Of a stretch of 64,000 nt of DNA, positions 1-9,591 are shown piece by piece. The position numbers were made by a program, and so were the translations under genes. The notes under the pieces are model-generated. The model saw only the letters and a program-made list of their open reading frames with translations, had not been told where the DNA came from and made no database searches. Source of the stretch: Streptomyces sp. NBC_01803 (GTDB taxonomy: Bacteria > Actinomycetota > Actinomycetes > Streptomycetales > Streptomycetaceae); contig NZ_CP109073.1 of the NCBI RefSeq assembly GCF_035917415.1, positions 2,029,001 to 2,093,000 of the forward strand. Reading direction: 5' to 3'. Positions within the stretch are counted from its first letter, which is position 1. Each line of letters starts with the position of its first letter.

Positions 1-571
1 AGGCGCCCGAGGGCCGCCCGACGCCGGACGCCAGCCAGCCGCTCGCGTACGACAGCAGCCCCATCGCCAGCACGGCGGCCGAGGTCGCGGTCGTGCTCCG
101 CTTCAGCGGCCAGGGCCCGGCCGAGTAGGCGCAGCCGATCAGCAGGAACGCCAGCACGCACCCGAGCAGTGCCACGTTCCCGGCCAGCAGGGCGAACGCC
201 ACGGCGCCGGCCGCGCACAGCCACGTCATCCGGGCGGCCGACTCGGGCGAGAGGTCGCCTCGGGCGATCGGCCGGCCGGTGCCGTTCACCCGGTCTTCCG
301 CCACGTCCGACACGCCGTTGAGGCCGTAGGCGAACGCGGCGGCGAGCGCCCAGCACAGCGCCGGGCCGATGAGCCAGGGCCCCCAGCCGGTCAGCCGGCC
401 GCCGTCCGCGAGGGCGGCGCCGACGAGAAAACGGACCAGGAAGATCGCCTGCACGCTGGGGCGTGTCTCCTCGAAGAACAGGAGGACTTCCCGAGGCTCG
501 ATCGGCGCGTTCCGGGCGCGGTTCCGCACAAGGTTGTCCCGCGGTCGTCTCTGAGGGGCGTATTCCCACAT
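1..571 (-). CDS. UbiA-family prenyltransferase, partial (3' end outside window)
   Basis: About 190 N-terminal residues are visible and the gene runs off the left edge. The start is the ATG at 571 (MWEYAPQRR). Several hydrophobic helices are present, and a polar loop NGVSDVAEDRVNGTGRP is a version of the NDxxDxxxD prenyl-diphosphate/Mg-binding motif of UbiA prenyltransferases, followed by the usual small-residue turn. The family transfers a polyprenyl or terpenoid chain to an acceptor at the membrane. Substrate cannot be told from this fragment; some relatives in Streptomyces sit in natural-product clusters. The motif starts NG rather than ND, so activity should not be assumed. Confidence 0.75.
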   Translation of the reverse strand, partial: MWEYAPQRRPRDNLVRNRARNAPIEPREVLLFFEETRPSVQAIFLVRFLVGAALADGGRLTGWGPWLIGPALCWALAAAFAYGLNGVSDVAEDRVNGTGRPIARGDLSPESAARMTWLCAAGAVAFALLAGNVALLGCVLAFLLIGCAYSAGPWPLKRSTTATSAAVLAMGLLSYASGWLASGVGRPSGA

Positions 572-681
572 GGGCGCACAGTAGCCAGACTCTTCGAGGC
601 CGCGCATGCCCCGTCCGGCGGGTCCGGCGATACCCCTTTGGGGGAAGGGAGGTGGTATCGAAAGACCCGCCGGACGGCGGC

Positions 682-708
682 GGCCGGGGTGGCCGGGGTG
701 GCCGGGGT
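682..708. repeat. three 9-bp tandem repeats (ggccggggt)
   Basis: Three perfect head-to-tail copies end at the first base of the stop codon of the minus-strand DUF2165 gene. Probably slippage-prone low-complexity sequence; no function is implied. Confidence 0.6.
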
Positions 709-1295
709 CATTGTTCCCGCTGGGCTCCGGTCACCGAGGGCAGGTTCACCAGAACGGTCGTCAGCAGACCGATCATCAGGCCCGTGAAGTGGACCTGTTG
801 TGCGGCGCCTATGTAGATCCAGTAGCCGTAGAACATGCCGCCGCACAGGAAGAGGAAGAAAAGCCCCATGAATCCGGCGAGGGCGTAGTTGGCCCGCTGC
901 GTCGTGTTGATGCTGACGGTCTCGCCGCGCGCCCGCCGCCACATCGCGGTCGCGGCCCAGGCGAGCAACGCCACGGCCAGGACCTCGTAGACGATGACGC
1001 CGATGAGGGCCGGGGTCGCCATGGCCTCCGGCAGGGCGCGCCACTCCAGGCCGTTGCCGCGCACCGGGTCACCCTTGAGGTCGCCCATGGTGATCATGCT
1101 GCTGATGAGCGCCTTGTTGGTGCCGAAGTCGTCCACGTTGTTGAGCGTGACCAGCCCCAGCCAGAGGGTGAGGCCGCTCAGCAGAAACGCGTTCAGCGCC
1201 GTCAGTCTCGAACGGATCGGCAGATCCTGCCGGTTGGCCGTGGGGCCGGGCAGAGGTGTGCTGTTCTCCGGAAGCGTGTTGGTGGTCACTGCCAT
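708..1295 (-). CDS. DUF2165 family small integral membrane protein
   Basis: 195 residues with about four predicted membrane segments (near residues 35-55, 95-118, 133-155 and 165-185). The central NNVDDFGTN and VIVYEVLAVALLAWAA stretches fit the DUF2165 family of predicted small integral membrane proteins. Biochemical role is unknown. The start ATG at 1295 is preceded by a good GAGGAGA ribosome site. Transcribed alone, divergently from phoD. Confidence 0.75.
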   Translation of the reverse strand: MAVTTNTLPENSTPLPGPTANRQDLPIRSRLTALNAFLLSGLTLWLGLVTLNNVDDFGTNKALISSMITMGDLKGDPVRGNGLEWRALPEAMATPALIGVIVYEVLAVALLAWAATAMWRRARGETVSINTTQRANYALAGFMGLFFLFLCGGMFYGYWIYIGAAQQVHFTGLMIGLLTTVLVNLPSVTGAQREQ

Positions 1296-1609
1296 GAGAG
1301 GTGTCTCCTCGGCTGCGGATGGGGACCGATGCCCTCAGCGTGCCGGGGTCACCACCCCGCCCAACAGCTCTCTTTTCTGCTCCCCCTTCCTGCCTCCCCG
1401 GTCAACCGCCCCGTTCGGCGTGCCCGTTCGGCCAGGGGCCGCCGCGCGCCGGCCGCCCCGACGACCGTCCGTTTCCGCCCTGCGGAAACAGGTTGTCATG
1501 TCCCCGATCCCAGACGTTCAGGGTGTGGCCAGGGCACCGTCCCGCTCGGCTGTCACCGTCTCTCTCGGTCACCGCAACAGCTCGCCCGATCGACGAGAGG
1601 GACCCCCAC
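1296..1609. other. intergenic region between DUF2165 gene and phoD
   Basis: 314 bases carrying the divergent promoters. A 7-bp inverted repeat (gtttccg / cggaaac, 1471-1489, 5-base loop) is the only clear structure and could be an operator. gttcggc occurs at 1413 and 1426, but the spacing is not the 11 bp of a PHO box. Confidence 0.35.
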
Positions 1610-3151
1610 ATGCCCGCAACCGCCAGACGTCGATTCCTCGTTGGTGGCGCGGCGGCCGTCGGGGCGGCAGCCGCCGGGCCGTTGGCCGCCTCCGGCTCCG
1701 TCCGCGCCGCGACCCGCCCGCTCCCCGAAGGTCTGTTCACTCTCGGTGTCGCCTCGGGCGACCCGCTCCCCGACGGCGTCGTCCTGTGGACGCGGCTGGC
1801 CCCCGACCCGCTGGCGGGCGGCGGCATGCCCGACCGGGCCGTGGACGTGGAGTGGCAGGTCGCCGAGGACTCCGCGTTCCGCCGGATCGCCCGCAGCGGC
1901 ACGGCCACCGCCGAACCCGCCTACGGCCACAGCGTTCACGTCGACGTGCGCGGCCTGCGCGCGCACCGCGACCACTGGTACCGGTTCCGCGCCGGGGGCG
2001 AGCTGTCCCCGGTCGGCCGCACCCGCACCGCGCCGCACCCGCTCGCCTCCGGCGGGCGCCTGCGGCTGGCCCTGGCCTCCTGCCAGAACTGGCAGCAGGG
2101 CTACTTCTCGGCCTACGCCGACATGGCCGAACAGGACGTGGACGCCGTCCTGTTCACCGGCGACTACATCTACGAGAGCGGCCCCTCGGCCACCGCCGTG
2201 CGGCGCCACGAGGGAACGGGCGAGCCGTACTCGCTCATCCAGTACCGCAACCGCTACGCCCAGTACCGCTCCGACCCCGACCTGGCCCGGATGCACGCGT
2301 CCGCGCCGTGGATCGTCACCTTCGACGACCACGAGGTCGACAACGACTTCGCGGGCGGCATCCCGCAGGACCCCGACAAGCAATCGCCCGAGGCGTTCGC
2401 ACTGCGGCTGGCCGCCGCCTACCAGGCGTACTACGAGCACATGCCGGTCCGCGCCACCGCCGTGCCCGACGGGCCGCACATCCGCATGCACCGCGGGCTG
2501 GACTTCGGCCGCCTGGCCCGGCTCCAGGTGCTGGACACCCGCCAGTACCGCAGCGACCAGGCCACCAGCGAGGAGGCCGCGCGGCGCCCGTGGATGACGA
2601 TGCTCGGCGCCGAGCAGAAGGAGTGGCTGATCAACGGGCTGCGCCGGTCGCCCGCCCGCTGGAACCTGATCGGCTCGCAGATCATGATGGCCGAGACCGA
2701 CCTGCTGCCTGGCGACGGCAAGCGCTGGTACTACGACGCCTGGGACGGTTACCAGGCCGAACGCAACGAGCTGCTCGGGGTGTTGGCGGATGTCCGCAAC
2801 CCGGTGGTGCTCACCGGGGACCGGCACCTGACGATGGTGGCCGATCTGAAGCGGGACTTCGCCGACCCGTCGTCGCCGGTGGTCGGAGCGGAGTTCGTGG
2901 GCTGCTCGATCAGCTCCAACGGCGACCAGGAGCAGGCCACGTTCCACGCCGAGTGGGACCCGCGGCTGCCCGACAACCCGCATTGGAAACTGGTCGACGC
3001 CCGCCGCGGCTACCACCTGTTCGACATCGACCGCGACGGGATCGACGCCCGGCTCCGGGTGGTCGACACCGTCCGGCGGCCCGCGGCGGCGGCCCGCACC
3101 GGGGCCCGGCTGCGGGTCGTGGACGGTCGGCCCGGCGTCGAGGTGGTGTGA
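1610..3151 (+). CDS. phoD: Alkaline phosphatase D (PhoD family), Tat-secreted
   Basis: 513 residues. The N-terminus (ARRRFLVGGAAAVG) is a twin-arginine signal with an Ala-rich h-region, so export in folded form is expected. A PhoD N-terminal Ig-like domain (about residues 40-140) is followed by a calcineurin-like metallophosphatase domain with LFTGDYIYES, TFDDHEVDNDF and LTGDRHLT motifs that supply metal ligands. PhoD enzymes are extracellular Ca/Fe-dependent phosphodiesterases/monoesterases that release phosphate from organic sources and cell-wall polymers. The ATG at 1610 follows GAGAGGG; the frame is open upstream but the signal peptide fixes this start. PhoP control is typical of the family, yet no convincing PHO box was seen. 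Confidence 0.93.
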   Translation: MPATARRRFLVGGAAAVGAAAAGPLAASGSVRAATRPLPEGLFTLGVASGDPLPDGVVLWTRLAPDPLAGGGMPDRAVDVEWQVAEDSAFRRIARSGTATAEPAYGHSVHVDVRGLRAHRDHWYRFRAGGELSPVGRTRTAPHPLASGGRLRLALASCQNWQQGYFSAYADMAEQDVDAVLFTGDYIYESGPSATAVRRHEGTGEPYSLIQYRNRYAQYRSDPDLARMHASAPWIVTFDDHEVDNDFAGGIPQDPDKQSPEAFALRLAAAYQAYYEHMPVRATAVPDGPHIRMHRGLDFGRLARLQVLDTRQYRSDQATSEEAARRPWMTMLGAEQKEWLINGLRRSPARWNLIGSQIMMAETDLLPGDGKRWYYDAWDGYQAERNELLGVLADVRNPVVLTGDRHLTMVADLKRDFADPSSPVVGAEFVGCSISSNGDQEQATFHAEWDPRLPDNPHWKLVDARRGYHLFDIDRDGIDARLRVVDTVRRPAAAARTGARLRVVDGRPGVEVV

Positions 3152-3196
3152 GGGACCGGCGCGCCCCAGGCGCGCTCAGGCCCGCCCCAGGCCCCC

Positions 3197-3850
3197 TCAG
3201 GCCCGGCGCTTGCCGGGCCCCGGGCGGGCCACCCGCACCACGAGGAAGGCGCACACGGCCAAGGCCGCGAAGACGCCGACGGCCTTGGAGTACAGCCCGA
3301 CGGCGTCGGTGACCTTGCTCCAGTCCTCTCCGAGGCGGTAACCGGCCACCACGAACAGGGTGTTCCAGATCGCGGACCCGATGGTGGTCAGCACCGCGAA
3401 GACCGGCAGCGACATCCGTTCCACACCCGCCGGGACGGAGATCAGGCTGCGGAAGAGCGGGATCATCCGGCCGAGGAACACCGCCTTCGGCCCATGCCGG
3501 AGAAACCACCGCTCGGTCCGCTCGATGTCCGCGATCTTCACCAGCGGCAGCTTCGCCGCGACGGCGATCAGCCGGTCCCGCCCGAGCACCGTCCCTACCC
3601 CGTAGAGCGCCAGGGCGCCGACGACCGAGCCCAGCGTGGTGCAGAGCAGCGCGGCCCACAGGTTCATCTCGCCCTGGCTGGCGGTGAATCCGGCCAGCGG
3701 CAGGATCACCTCGCTGGGCAGCGGCGGGAAGAGGTTCTCCAGAGCGATGGCGGCACCGGCCCCCGGGGCGCCGAGCGCCTCCATGAGGCCGGTCGCCCAC
3801 CCGGCGATCCCACCAGGGCCGACGGCGGTCTGTGCGGCGGAAGAGGTCAC
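3197..3850 (-). CDS. DedA family membrane protein
   Basis: 217 residues from a GTG at 3850 (VTSSAAQTAVG). Hydrophobic segments and the motifs PLPSEVILPLAGFTASQG and FLGRMIPLFRSLISVPAG, with conserved Glu, Arg and Gly-Arg residues, are typical of DedA/SNARE-associated proteins. These polytopic membrane proteins act in membrane homeostasis and undecaprenyl-phosphate or phospholipid flipping. No Shine-Dalgarno sequence is evident before the GTG, so the start is the least certain part. Transcribed towards phoD and divergently from chaB. Confidence 0.88.
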   Translation of the reverse strand: MTSSAAQTAVGPGGIAGWATGLMEALGAPGAGAAIALENLFPPLPSEVILPLAGFTASQGEMNLWAALLCTTLGSVVGALALYGVGTVLGRDRLIAVAAKLPLVKIADIERTERWFLRHGPKAVFLGRMIPLFRSLISVPAGVERMSLPVFAVLTTIGSAIWNTLFVVAGYRLGEDWSKVTDAVGLYSKAVGVFAALAVCAFLVVRVARPGPGKRRA

Positions 3851-3986
3851 GTGGGGAACGGTACAAAGTTTCCGGGGCCCTGGCTGACACGGCCACCCGC
3901 ACACCCGTCCGGTTCGTGGCGGTTTCGCCGCCCGGCGGCCGGGTACTCGCCGGAATCCACGATTTCCGACCATGGAGGTGGTGACC

Positions 3987-4391
3987 GTGCCGGGACGCCA
4001 GGAATTGCCATCGACGCTGGAACGCTCGGACGCCAAGGCGCAGCGCACCTGGATCAAGGCACACGACTCCGCGGTGAAGGAGTACGGCGAGGGCCAGCGC
4101 GCCCACCGGGTGGCGTACGGGGCGCTCAAGCACACCCACGAGAAGGTGGGTGACCACTGGCGGCCCAAGGAGAAGAACCGCAAGGGGCCGTCCGATCCGC
4201 GATCGGCCCGGCCGCGCCAGCAGGGCGGGCGCAGCGGGGAGGGCGTGGACGAGCAGGCGTCCAAGGAGCATCTGTACGGCGTGGCCAAGCAGCTGGGCAT
4301 CGACGGCCGCTCGCAGATGAGCAAGTCCGAGCTGCTGGACGCCATCCGCAAGGAGAACCGCTCGGACACCCGCAAGGCCAGGGGCCGCTGA
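3987..4391 (+). CDS. ChaB family protein with Rho-N-like C-terminal domain
   Basis: 134 residues. The N-terminal ChaB domain (PGRQELPSTLERS, then AHRVAYGALKHTHEKVGDHW) is followed by a basic linker and a C-terminal SAP/Rho-N-like helix pair (about 95-130, KEHLYGVAKQLGIDGRSQMS). Start chosen at the GTG at 3987, 8-9 bases after a GGAGG; an in-frame ATG at 3972 has no better site. ChaB proteins are named for cation transport regulation in E. coli, but the actinobacterial role is uncertain; the C-terminal half suggests nucleic-acid binding. Confidence 0.85.
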   Translation: MPGRQELPSTLERSDAKAQRTWIKAHDSAVKEYGEGQRAHRVAYGALKHTHEKVGDHWRPKEKNRKGPSDPRSARPRQQGGRSGEGVDEQASKEHLYGVAKQLGIDGRSQMSKSELLDAIRKENRSDTRKARGR

Positions 4392-4453
4392 GGACAGGGG
4401 CCGCTGAGGCCAGGGGCCGCTGAGGCCAGGGAACGGGACCGGGAGCGCGTCCC

Positions 4454-4764
4454 GTGCGCCGCTTCGCGCACGACAACGGGCCGAGCCTCGCGTCCGGGTG
4501 CGCGTTCCTCCTGGCCCCGGCCGGGCAGGCGGTGGCGGGGCACGCGGAGGACAACAGCGAGCGGCGCGCGGAAGGCGCCGCCCCGGTGCCGTTCGAGTCC
4601 TCTTCGACGTCCGCCGACTTCGCGGTGGACGTCACCGAGAACTGGCCATCGGAGCTCCGCGGTTCCTCCTGTGCGTCGTCGCCACCGGCCGGCTCATCCA
4701 GCGCGGCTCGCCCGAGTCCAAGCCGGGCGGCGCGCCGCACTCCGCCACCAGCGACCAGGGCTGA
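4454..4764 (+). pseudogene. frameshifted, truncated DUF6766-type membrane protein gene
   Basis: From the GTG at 4454 the frame reads like the N-terminus of the DUF6766 family (VRRFAHDNGPSL, LAGQAVAGH-like LAPAGQAVAGH, FAVDVTENWPSE). Similarity then continues in another frame (RFLLCVVATGRLIQRGSPES) to a stop at 4764. The switch lies near 4648-4660 and removes part of a membrane helix. Intact relatives, as I recall them, are about twice this length with several membrane segments, so the C-terminal half is missing as well. Most likely a decaying gene. Confidence 0.6.
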
Positions 4765-4800
4765 CCCGAGGGCGGTCCCAGAGGGCAGGAAGACACCACC

Positions 4801-7218
4801 ATGACGCAGGCCCCCACCGCCGCCCCGCCCACCCCCCTCGGGCCTGACGAGCTGGCCGCGCTCGACGCCCACTGGCGGGCCGCCAACTACCTGTCCGTCG
4901 GCCAGATCTACCTGCTCGCCAATCCACTGCTGACCGAGCCGCTGCGCCCCGAGCACATCAAGCCCCGGCTGCTGGGCCACTGGGGCACCTCCCCCGGGCT
5001 CAACCTCGTGTACACGCACCTCAACCGGGTGATCCGGGCCAGGGATCTCGACGCGATCTGTGTGTGGGGGCCCGGGCACGGCGGGCCGGCCGTGCTCGCG
5101 GGCTCCTGGCTGGACGGCAGTTACCCGGAGACCTACCCCGACGTCACGCGGGACGCGGCGGGCATGGGGCGACTGTTCAAGCAGTTCTCCTTCCCCGGCG
5201 GCGTCCCCAGCCACGTGGCGCCCGAGACGCCCGGCTCGATCCACGAGGGCGGCGAGCTGGGGTACTCCCTCGCACACGCCTACGGCGCCGCGTTCGACAA
5301 CCCCGGGCTGGTCGTGGCCTGCGTCATCGGCGACGGCGAGGCCGAGACCGGGCCGCTGGCCGGGTCCTGGCACGCCAACAAGTTCCTCGACCCGGTACAC
5401 GACGGCGCCGTGCTGCCGATCCTGCACCTCAACGGCTACAAGATCGCCAACCCGACCGTGCTGGCCCGTCTTCCCCGGGACGAGCTGGACGCGCTGCTGC
5501 GCGGCTACGGCCACGAGCCGATCCACGTCACGGCCGCGGCGGGCGACGACCCCGGCCCCGCGCACCAGGCGTTCGCACACGCGCTGGACACCGCGCTGGA
5601 CCGGATCGACGCCGCGCAGCGCGCCGCCCGCTTCCACGGCGCGACCGAACGTCCCCGGTGGCCGGTGATCGTGCTGCGCACCCCGAAGGGCTGGACCGGC
5701 CCGGCCGAGGTGGACGGCCTGCCGGTCGAGGGCACGTGGCGCTCGCACCAGATCCCGTTGGACGGTGCCCGTGAGAACCCGGACCATCTGCGCCAGTTGG
5801 AGGCGTGGATGCACTCCTACCGGCCGCGCGAGCTGTTCCACCAGGACGGCACCCCGACCGATCGGGTGCTGGCCCGGACGCCGGCGGGACCGCGCCGGCT
5901 GGGCACCAACCCGCACGCCAACGGCGGCCTGTTGCTGCGCGAGCTGCCCGTTCCGCCGCTGGCCGACTACGCCGTGCCAGTGCCGACCCCGGGCGGGACC
6001 ACACACGAACCGACGCGCGTGCTGGGTGAGTTGCTCGCCCAGCTGATGGCCGCGACCAGCGAGCGCCGCGACTTCCGCCTGGTCGGCCCGGACGAGACCG
6101 CGTCCAACCGGCTCCAGGCCGTCTACGACACGACCGACAAGGCGTGGGACGCCCAGATCCTGCCGGTGGACGAACATCTGGCGCGCGGCGGCCGGGTGAT
6201 GGAGGTGCTCTCCGAACACCTCTGCCAGGGCTGGCTGGAGGGCTATCTGCTCACCGGGCGGCACGGGATGTTCTCCAGCTACGAGGCGTTCATCCACATC
6301 GTGGACTCGATGGTGAACCAGCACATCAAGTGGCTGCTCACCGCCCGCCGCCTGGACTGGCGCCGGTCCATCGCCTCCCTCAACTACCTGCTCACATCGC
6401 ACGTCTGGCGCCAGGACCACAACGGCTTCAGCCACCAGGACCCCGGCTTCATCGACCACGTCCTCAACAAGTCCCCCGAGGTCGTGCGCGTGTACCTGCC
6501 GCCGGACTCCAACACCCTGCTGGCCGTGGCGGATCACGTGCTGCGCAGCCGCGAGTACGTCAACGTCGTCGTCGCCGGCAAGCAGCCCTGCTTCGACTGG
6601 CTGGGCATCGAGGAGGCCCGCGCCCACTGCGCGCGCGGCGCCGGGATCTGGGAGTGGGCGGGCACCGAGGTCGACGGCACCGAGCCGGACGTCGTGCTGG
6701 CCTGCGCCGGGGACGTGCCGACGCTGGAGGTGATGGCCGCCGCCCAGCTGCTCCGCGAACATCTGCCCGGGCTGTCCGTCCGCGTCGTCAACGTCGTGGA
6801 CATCGCCCGCCTGTTGCCCTCCGAGGCGCACCCGCACGGCCTGCCGGACCGCGACTACGACGCGCTGTTCACCCGCGACCGGCCGGTGATCTTCGCCTAC
6901 CACGGCTACCCGTGGCTGATCCACCGCCTCACCTACAAGCGAGCCAACCACGAGGAGACCCACGTGCGCGGCTATCTGGAGCGCGGCACCACGACCACCC
7001 CGTTCGACATGGTGGTCAGCAACGACCTCGACCGCTACCGGCTGGTCATGGACGTCATCGACCGCGTCCCCGGCCTCTCGGTCCGCGCCGCGCACCTGCG
7101 CCAGCGGATGGCCGACACCAGGTACCGCCACCACCACTGGATCCGCGAGCAGGGCACCGACCTCCCCGAGGTCGCCGACTGGCAGTGGAACGGCGGCACC
7201 GGGACGCGCCACGAGTGA
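4801..7218 (+). CDS. xfp: Phosphoketolase (xylulose-5-phosphate/fructose-6-phosphate)
   Basis: 805 residues, the normal length for the family. N-terminal TPP-binding region begins with [16 protein letters not shown] and [19 protein letters not shown]; the cofactor signature [19 protein letters not shown] is present near residue 178. The middle and C-terminal transketolase-like domains carry [17 protein letters not shown] and [12 protein letters not shown]. The enzyme splits xylulose-5-P (or fructose-6-P) with phosphate into acetyl-phosphate and glyceraldehyde-3-P (or erythrose-4-P) in the cytosol. The ATG is preceded by a GGGCAGGAAG-type site. No acetate kinase or other pathway partner is adjacent. 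Confidence 0.96.
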   Translation: MTQAPTAAPPTPLGPDELAALDAHWRAANYLSVGQIYLLANPLLTEPLRPEHIKPRLLGHWGTSPGLNLVYTHLNRVIRARDLDAICVWGPGHGGPAVLAGSWLDGSYPETYPDVTRDAAGMGRLFKQFSFPGGVPSHVAPETPGSIHEGGELGYSLAHAYGAAFDNPGLVVACVIGDGEAETGPLAGSWHANKFLDPVHDGAVLPILHLNGYKIANPTVLARLPRDELDALLRGYGHEPIHVTAAAGDDPGPAHQAFAHALDTALDRIDAAQRAARFHGATERPRWPVIVLRTPKGWTGPAEVDGLPVEGTWRSHQIPLDGARENPDHLRQLEAWMHSYRPRELFHQDGTPTDRVLARTPAGPRRLGTNPHANGGLLLRELPVPPLADYAVPVPTPGGTTHEPTRVLGELLAQLMAATSERRDFRLVGPDETASNRLQAVYDTTDKAWDAQILPVDEHLARGGRVMEVLSEHLCQGWLEGYLLTGRHGMFSSYEAFIHIVDSMVNQHIKWLLTARRLDWRRSIASLNYLLTSHVWRQDHNGFSHQDPGFIDHVLNKSPEVVRVYLPPDSNTLLAVADHVLRSREYVNVVVAGKQPCFDWLGIEEARAHCARGAGIWEWAGTEVDGTEPDVVLACAGDVPTLEVMAAAQLLREHLPGLSVRVVNVVDIARLLPSEAHPHGLPDRDYDALFTRDRPVIFAYHGYPWLIHRLTYKRANHEETHVRGYLERGTTTTPFDMVVSNDLDRYRLVMDVIDRVPGLSVRAAHLRQRMADTRYRHHHWIREQGTDLPEVADWQWNGGTGTRHE

Positions 7219-7363
7219 GGCCGACGCGCGGCGTCCGCCGCTGCGCTACCTTCATGATCACGTCCCACCCGCGGGCCACCGGGCAGCTCCCACGGCCGGC
7301 GAGGAGCGACGGCCCCACCGAACGGCGGGCAACCGCCCGCGCACCACAGAGGTCTACGTCCCC

Positions 7364-8626
7364 ATGAAGATTTCCTTCCTCCTCCACAACGGCTATGGGA
7401 TCGGGGGGACCATCAAGACCACGTTCAACCTGGCGCAAGCCCTCGCCGAGCGGCACGACGTCGAGATCATCTCCATCAACCGGCATCGCGAGGAGCCCAA
7501 CTTCACCCTCAGTCCGAAGGTGCGAATGCGGGCACTGGTGGACCTGCGGACCGAGAAGGACCACCCCCTGCATCAGAAGCCGGCCCGCGTCTTCCCGGCC
7601 GCCGAATACCGCCACGACCAGTACAGCGAGCTGACCGACGAACGGATCGCCGCGACCCTGGCCGACCTGGACGCGGACGTCGTGATCGGCACCCGCCCCG
7701 GCCTGAACGTGCACATCGCCCTCCAGGGGCCGCGGCACGCGGTGCTGGTGGGTCAGGAACACCTCACCCTCGACAGCCACCCGCCGGCCCTGCGCAACGA
7801 GCTGCGCCGCGTCTACTCGCGGCTCGACGCGCTGACGACCGTGACCCACGCGGACGCCGAGGCGTACCGGCGCAAGATGCGGCTGCCGGACGTGCGCGTC
7901 ACCGCGCTGCCCAACAGCGTGCCGCCGCCCGTCCTGCCGCCCGCCGACTCCACCGGCCGGGTCGTCATCGCGGCCGGCCGACTGGTCCGTTCCAAACGTC
8001 ACGAGCTGCTCATCCGCGCCTTCGCGCGGGTCGCCGCCGAGCGGCCCGACTGGCAGCTGCGCGTCTACGGCAAGGGCGAGGAACGGGACCGGCTGCGCGC
8101 GCTCATCGACGAGCTGGGCCTGAACAACAACGCCTTCCTGATGGGCGCCGTCACCCCCATCGAGGCCGAGTGGGTGAAGGGCTCGATCGCCGCCGTCACC
8201 TCCAGCTTCGAGCCGTTCGGCATGACGATCGTCGAGGCGATGCGCTGCGGTCTGCCGGTCGTCTCCACCGACTGCCCCTACGGCCCGGCGGAGATCATCA
8301 AGGACGGCATGGACGGTCGGCTGGTACCGGTGGGCGACGAGAGCGCGCTCGCCGCCGCGCTGCTGGACCTGGTCCAGGACGACGAGCTGCGGCTGCGGAT
8401 GGGCCGCGCCGCGCTCCAGAACTCGCGGCGCTACGACCCGGTGCCGGTGGTCGAAGTGGCGGAGGAGCTGTTCACGAGCCTGCTGGACGCCAAGCGCGGC
8501 CGGCGGACGCGCCGGCGGGGTGTCTCGTTCGGCCGACGGCTGGTCAGCAGCGGCCACGCCGTCAAGGACACCGCGTTCGCGGTGGCCCTCACCACGCTGC
8601 GGACCGTGCGGAAGGGACAGCGATGA
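7364..8626 (+). CDS. Glycosyltransferase family 4 (GT-B fold)
   Basis: 420 residues. N-terminal GT-B domain with a Gly-rich acceptor loop (NGYGIGGTIKTTFNLA); C-terminal nucleotide-sugar domain with AAGRLVRSKRHELLIRAF and the E-x7-E signature in EPFGMTIVEAMRCGLP. The basic C-terminal tail (RRGRRTRRRGVSFGRR) may bind membrane phospholipid. Family members transfer sugars from NDP-sugars to wall polymers or lipids. Overlaps the next gene by ATGA, so the two products are probably made together. Acceptor unknown. Confidence 0.9.
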   Translation: MKISFLLHNGYGIGGTIKTTFNLAQALAERHDVEIISINRHREEPNFTLSPKVRMRALVDLRTEKDHPLHQKPARVFPAAEYRHDQYSELTDERIAATLADLDADVVIGTRPGLNVHIALQGPRHAVLVGQEHLTLDSHPPALRNELRRVYSRLDALTTVTHADAEAYRRKMRLPDVRVTALPNSVPPPVLPPADSTGRVVIAAGRLVRSKRHELLIRAFARVAAERPDWQLRVYGKGEERDRLRALIDELGLNNNAFLMGAVTPIEAEWVKGSIAAVTSSFEPFGMTIVEAMRCGLPVVSTDCPYGPAEIIKDGMDGRLVPVGDESALAAALLDLVQDDELRLRMGRAALQNSRRYDPVPVVEVAEELFTSLLDAKRGRRTRRRGVSFGRRLVSSGHAVKDTAFAVALTTLRTVRKGQR

Positions 8627-9513
8627 GCGACACGACCAACGAGACGGACCAGGCGCACGGCGCCCATGAGGCGCACGAACGCGCGCAGGAGGCGAAGCCC
8701 GAGGCGCCGCGCGCGGACTGCGCCGTGGACGCCGAGGGCCGGGTCACCGTCGAGCTGAGCCTCCCCGGGAGCACCGGCGGCGAACAGCTCCTGCTGCGGC
8801 TGCGCCCGAAGAAGGGCGAGCCGGAGACGACGACGCACACCCTCGCCCTCACCCCCGTCCCCGGCGCCCCCGGTCGGCTGCGGGCGGTCCTCGACCCGGA
8901 GCCCGTGCTGGCCGAGGGCCGCTGGGACGTGTACGCGCTGGCCGCCCCGGACGCCGAGCGCCGGCGCCTGCGCCCCGGCCTGCGCGACCTGCGCGTCCTG
9001 GCCCCGGGACAGCGCCCCGCCGGAGCGCCGCTGCCGCTGCCGCTGGCGGTCCGCGTGCCATACGCGACGAAGGACCGCTGGCTCGCCATCCGCGCCTGGC
9101 TGCGGCCCGCGCACGCGGAGGCGGCCGACATCCGGGTGGCCGACGGCGCGATGACGGTCCACGGCCGCCTGCTCGGCACCACCCTCGGCGACGGCGCGGC
9201 GGCCCTGCTGCGCTGCCGGGGCAAGGGCGGCCCGGTCGTGGAGACGCCGCTACGGGCGGAGGGCCCCGACACGTTCTCCTTCACGGCCCGCTACGACTTC
9301 CCGGCCCCGCCCGGCCCCGACCCGGCCTTCTGGGACGTCTTCGTCCGCCCCCGGCCGAAGGCCCCCCGCGTCCGCGTGGCCCGCCTGCTGGACGATGTGG
9401 CGGACAAGAAGCAGATCTTCGTCTACCCGGCGACGACCGTCGGCGCCGCGTCGGTCCGCCCGTACTACACGGTGGACAACGACCTGGCCGTGGAGGTCGC
9501 CCCGGCCGGGTGA
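8623..9513 (+). CDS. Conserved protein of unknown function, coupled to the glycosyltransferase
   Basis: 296 residues from an ATG inside the ATGA overlap. An acidic, low-complexity N-terminus (residues 1-28) is followed by beta-rich sequence without membrane segments or a signal peptide. Runs such as EGRWDVYALA and FWDVFVRP occur twice, suggesting two related beta-sandwich-like repeats (about 32-130 and 140-285). Proteins like this are often annotated only as transferase in Streptomyces because of their position next to wall-polymer glycosyltransferases; I see no catalytic motif. A partner or accessory subunit of the GT4 enzyme is a reasonable guess. Confidence 0.7.
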   Translation: MSDTTNETDQAHGAHEAHERAQEAKPEAPRADCAVDAEGRVTVELSLPGSTGGEQLLLRLRPKKGEPETTTHTLALTPVPGAPGRLRAVLDPEPVLAEGRWDVYALAAPDAERRRLRPGLRDLRVLAPGQRPAGAPLPLPLAVRVPYATKDRWLAIRAWLRPAHAEAADIRVADGAMTVHGRLLGTTLGDGAAALLRCRGKGGPVVETPLRAEGPDTFSFTARYDFPAPPGPDPAFWDVFVRPRPKAPRVRVARLLDDVADKKQIFVYPATTVGAASVRPYYTVDNDLAVEVAPAG

Positions 9514-9591
9514 CCCCCGCGGCGGTCCCCGGGGCGCGGCGGGCGGCCCGAGGGGCTTCCATGGAGGAAAACGCTTCCAGGAGGTACCCGC

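Noticed and set aside
1401..1432. PHO-box-like gttcggc repeats before phoD
   Set aside because: Spacing is 12-13 bp, not 11, and the core differs from GTTCACC.
4126..7212. Open frame of over 1000 codons antisense to phosphoketolase
   Set aside because: Composition artefact of high third-position GC; Val/Gly/Arg/Ala-rich product with no motif, while the plus strand encodes a full enzyme.
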